A stretch of 64,000 nucleotides of DNA, taken from NCBI GenBank assembly GCA_964019655.1, contig CAXHTR010000006.1, positions 1,151,383 to 1,215,382 on the forward strand, read 5' to 3'. Of the stretch, positions 63,701 to 64,000 are shown piece by piece. The position numbers and the translations under genes are program-made. Numbering within the stretch: the stretch's first letter is position 1; each line of letters starts with the position of its first letter. The notes under the pieces were generated by a model. It searched no databases. It saw only the letters and a list, made by a program, of their open reading frames with translations, and was not told the DNA's origin. Source of the stretch: Perkinsela sp. pyNocScin1. Its lineage: Eukaryota; Euglenozoa; Kinetoplastea; Prokinetoplastida; Perkinselidae.

Positions 63701-64000
63701 ACAAAAGCGTACGAGACCCCCCCGCGAGTGGAGTTCTGCACCGACAACAAAAGCGTACGAGACCCCCCCGCGAGTGGAGTCTGCACCGACAACAAAAGCA
63801 GTACGAGACCCCCCGCGAGTGGAGTTCTGCACCGACAACAAAAGAGTACGAGACCCCCCCGCGAGTGGAGTTCTGCACCGACAACAAAAGCGTACGAGAC
63901 CCCCCCGCGAGTGGAGTTCTGCACCGACAACAAAAGAGTACGAGACCCCCCCGCGAGTGGAGTTCTGCACCGACAACAAAAGCGTACGAGACCCCCCCGC
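54769..64000. repeat. 46-bp tandem satellite array, about 200 copies, open to the right
   Basis: The unit contains GTGGAGTTCTGCACCGACAA, then CAAAAG(A/C)GTACGAG(A/G), then a C run of usually seven bases, then GCGA. At 46 bp, 9.2 kb holds about 200 units, and the array continues past the window. Units differ mainly at three points: A or C in AGAGTAC/AGCGTAC, A or G before the C run, and C-run length (6 to about 14). Rare variants (GCATAC, TTCCGC, an AAAAAAA run) recur in ordered groups, showing higher-order structure. No unit has a stop codon in any - strand frame, so giant false frames appear. A centromeric, subtelomeric or other heterochromatic satellite is the likeliest nature. Confidence 0.97.

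Noticed and set aside
54655-63979. Three overlapping - strand frames of over 3000 codons each in the satellite
   Set aside because: The 46-bp unit shifts frame every copy and happens to lack stops in all three frames of this strand, so any long array gives such frames. All three end just outside the array edge, the predicted proteins are the same 46-residue cycle, and ATG starts occur only in rare variants.
54769-64000. CRISPR array
   Set aside because: Units are contiguous with no unique spacers, and the host is a eukaryote.

Overview
This is a piece of a protist nuclear genome. The coding genes are intron-less, tightly packed and strongly G/C-biased at third positions. They fall into long same-strand runs: about 12 genes on + (1-22286), 16 on - (23109-40596) and 7 on + (40851-52129). 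Such directional gene clusters, with one convergent and one divergent strand switch, are a hallmark of kinetoplastids and relatives (Euglenozoa). A family A mitochondrial DNA polymerase resembling the kinetoplast POLIB/C/D group, a mitochondrial HslU ATPase and several mitoribosomal-type genes fit that reading. I infer a kinetoplastid-like euglenozoan; the species is not identifiable by eye, and DNA transposons of the Tc1/mariner type would be unusual for trypanosomatids.

Layout. 1-17182 (+): TRM5 (5'-truncated by the window edge), a small protein, a UBX/UAS cofactor of CDC48, mitochondrial HslU, an LRR protein, BMS1, casein kinase 1, signal peptidase subunit SPC2, a TRIP4/ASC-1 zinc-finger protein, an LYR-motif protein and CDC48/p97. 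17183-23108: the convergent strand-switch region. It holds a broken Tc1/mariner element interrupted by a second 1713-bp Tc1/mariner element with near-perfect 200-bp inverted repeats, two relics of an IS30-like integrase, and one small + strand gene. 23109-40596 (-): EF-1alpha, a secreted LRR protein, COQ7, DRG1, a zinc-knuckle protein, a coiled-coil protein, a SET/MYND protein, an ADP/ATP carrier, a small membrane protein, eIF4A, an RS/RRM-like protein, a motif-repeat protein, two probable mitochondrial proteins, an RPC4-like Pol III subunit and an ankyrin-TPR protein. A 254-bp divergent switch (40597-40850) follows. 40851-52129 (+): TPR/zinc-knuckle protein, beta-COP, the POLIB-like polymerase, an mS34-like protein, a small membrane protein, a third LRR protein and mitoribosomal uS5m. 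52440-54027: a second, inverted copy of the outer Tc1/mariner element. 54582-64000: a satellite of about 200 copies of a 46-bp unit, running off the window, with decayed monomers at its left edge.

Functionally most genes are housekeeping: translation (EF-1alpha, eIF4A, DRG1, BMS1), protein quality control and secretion (CDC48 plus a UBX cofactor, HslU, SPC2, beta-COP), and mitochondrial maintenance (POLIB-like, uS5m, COQ7, ADP/ATP carrier). The less ordinary content is the three-member LRR family, the nested transposons at the convergent switch, the satellite array with higher-order structure, and a sharp G/C dip around the divergent switch.
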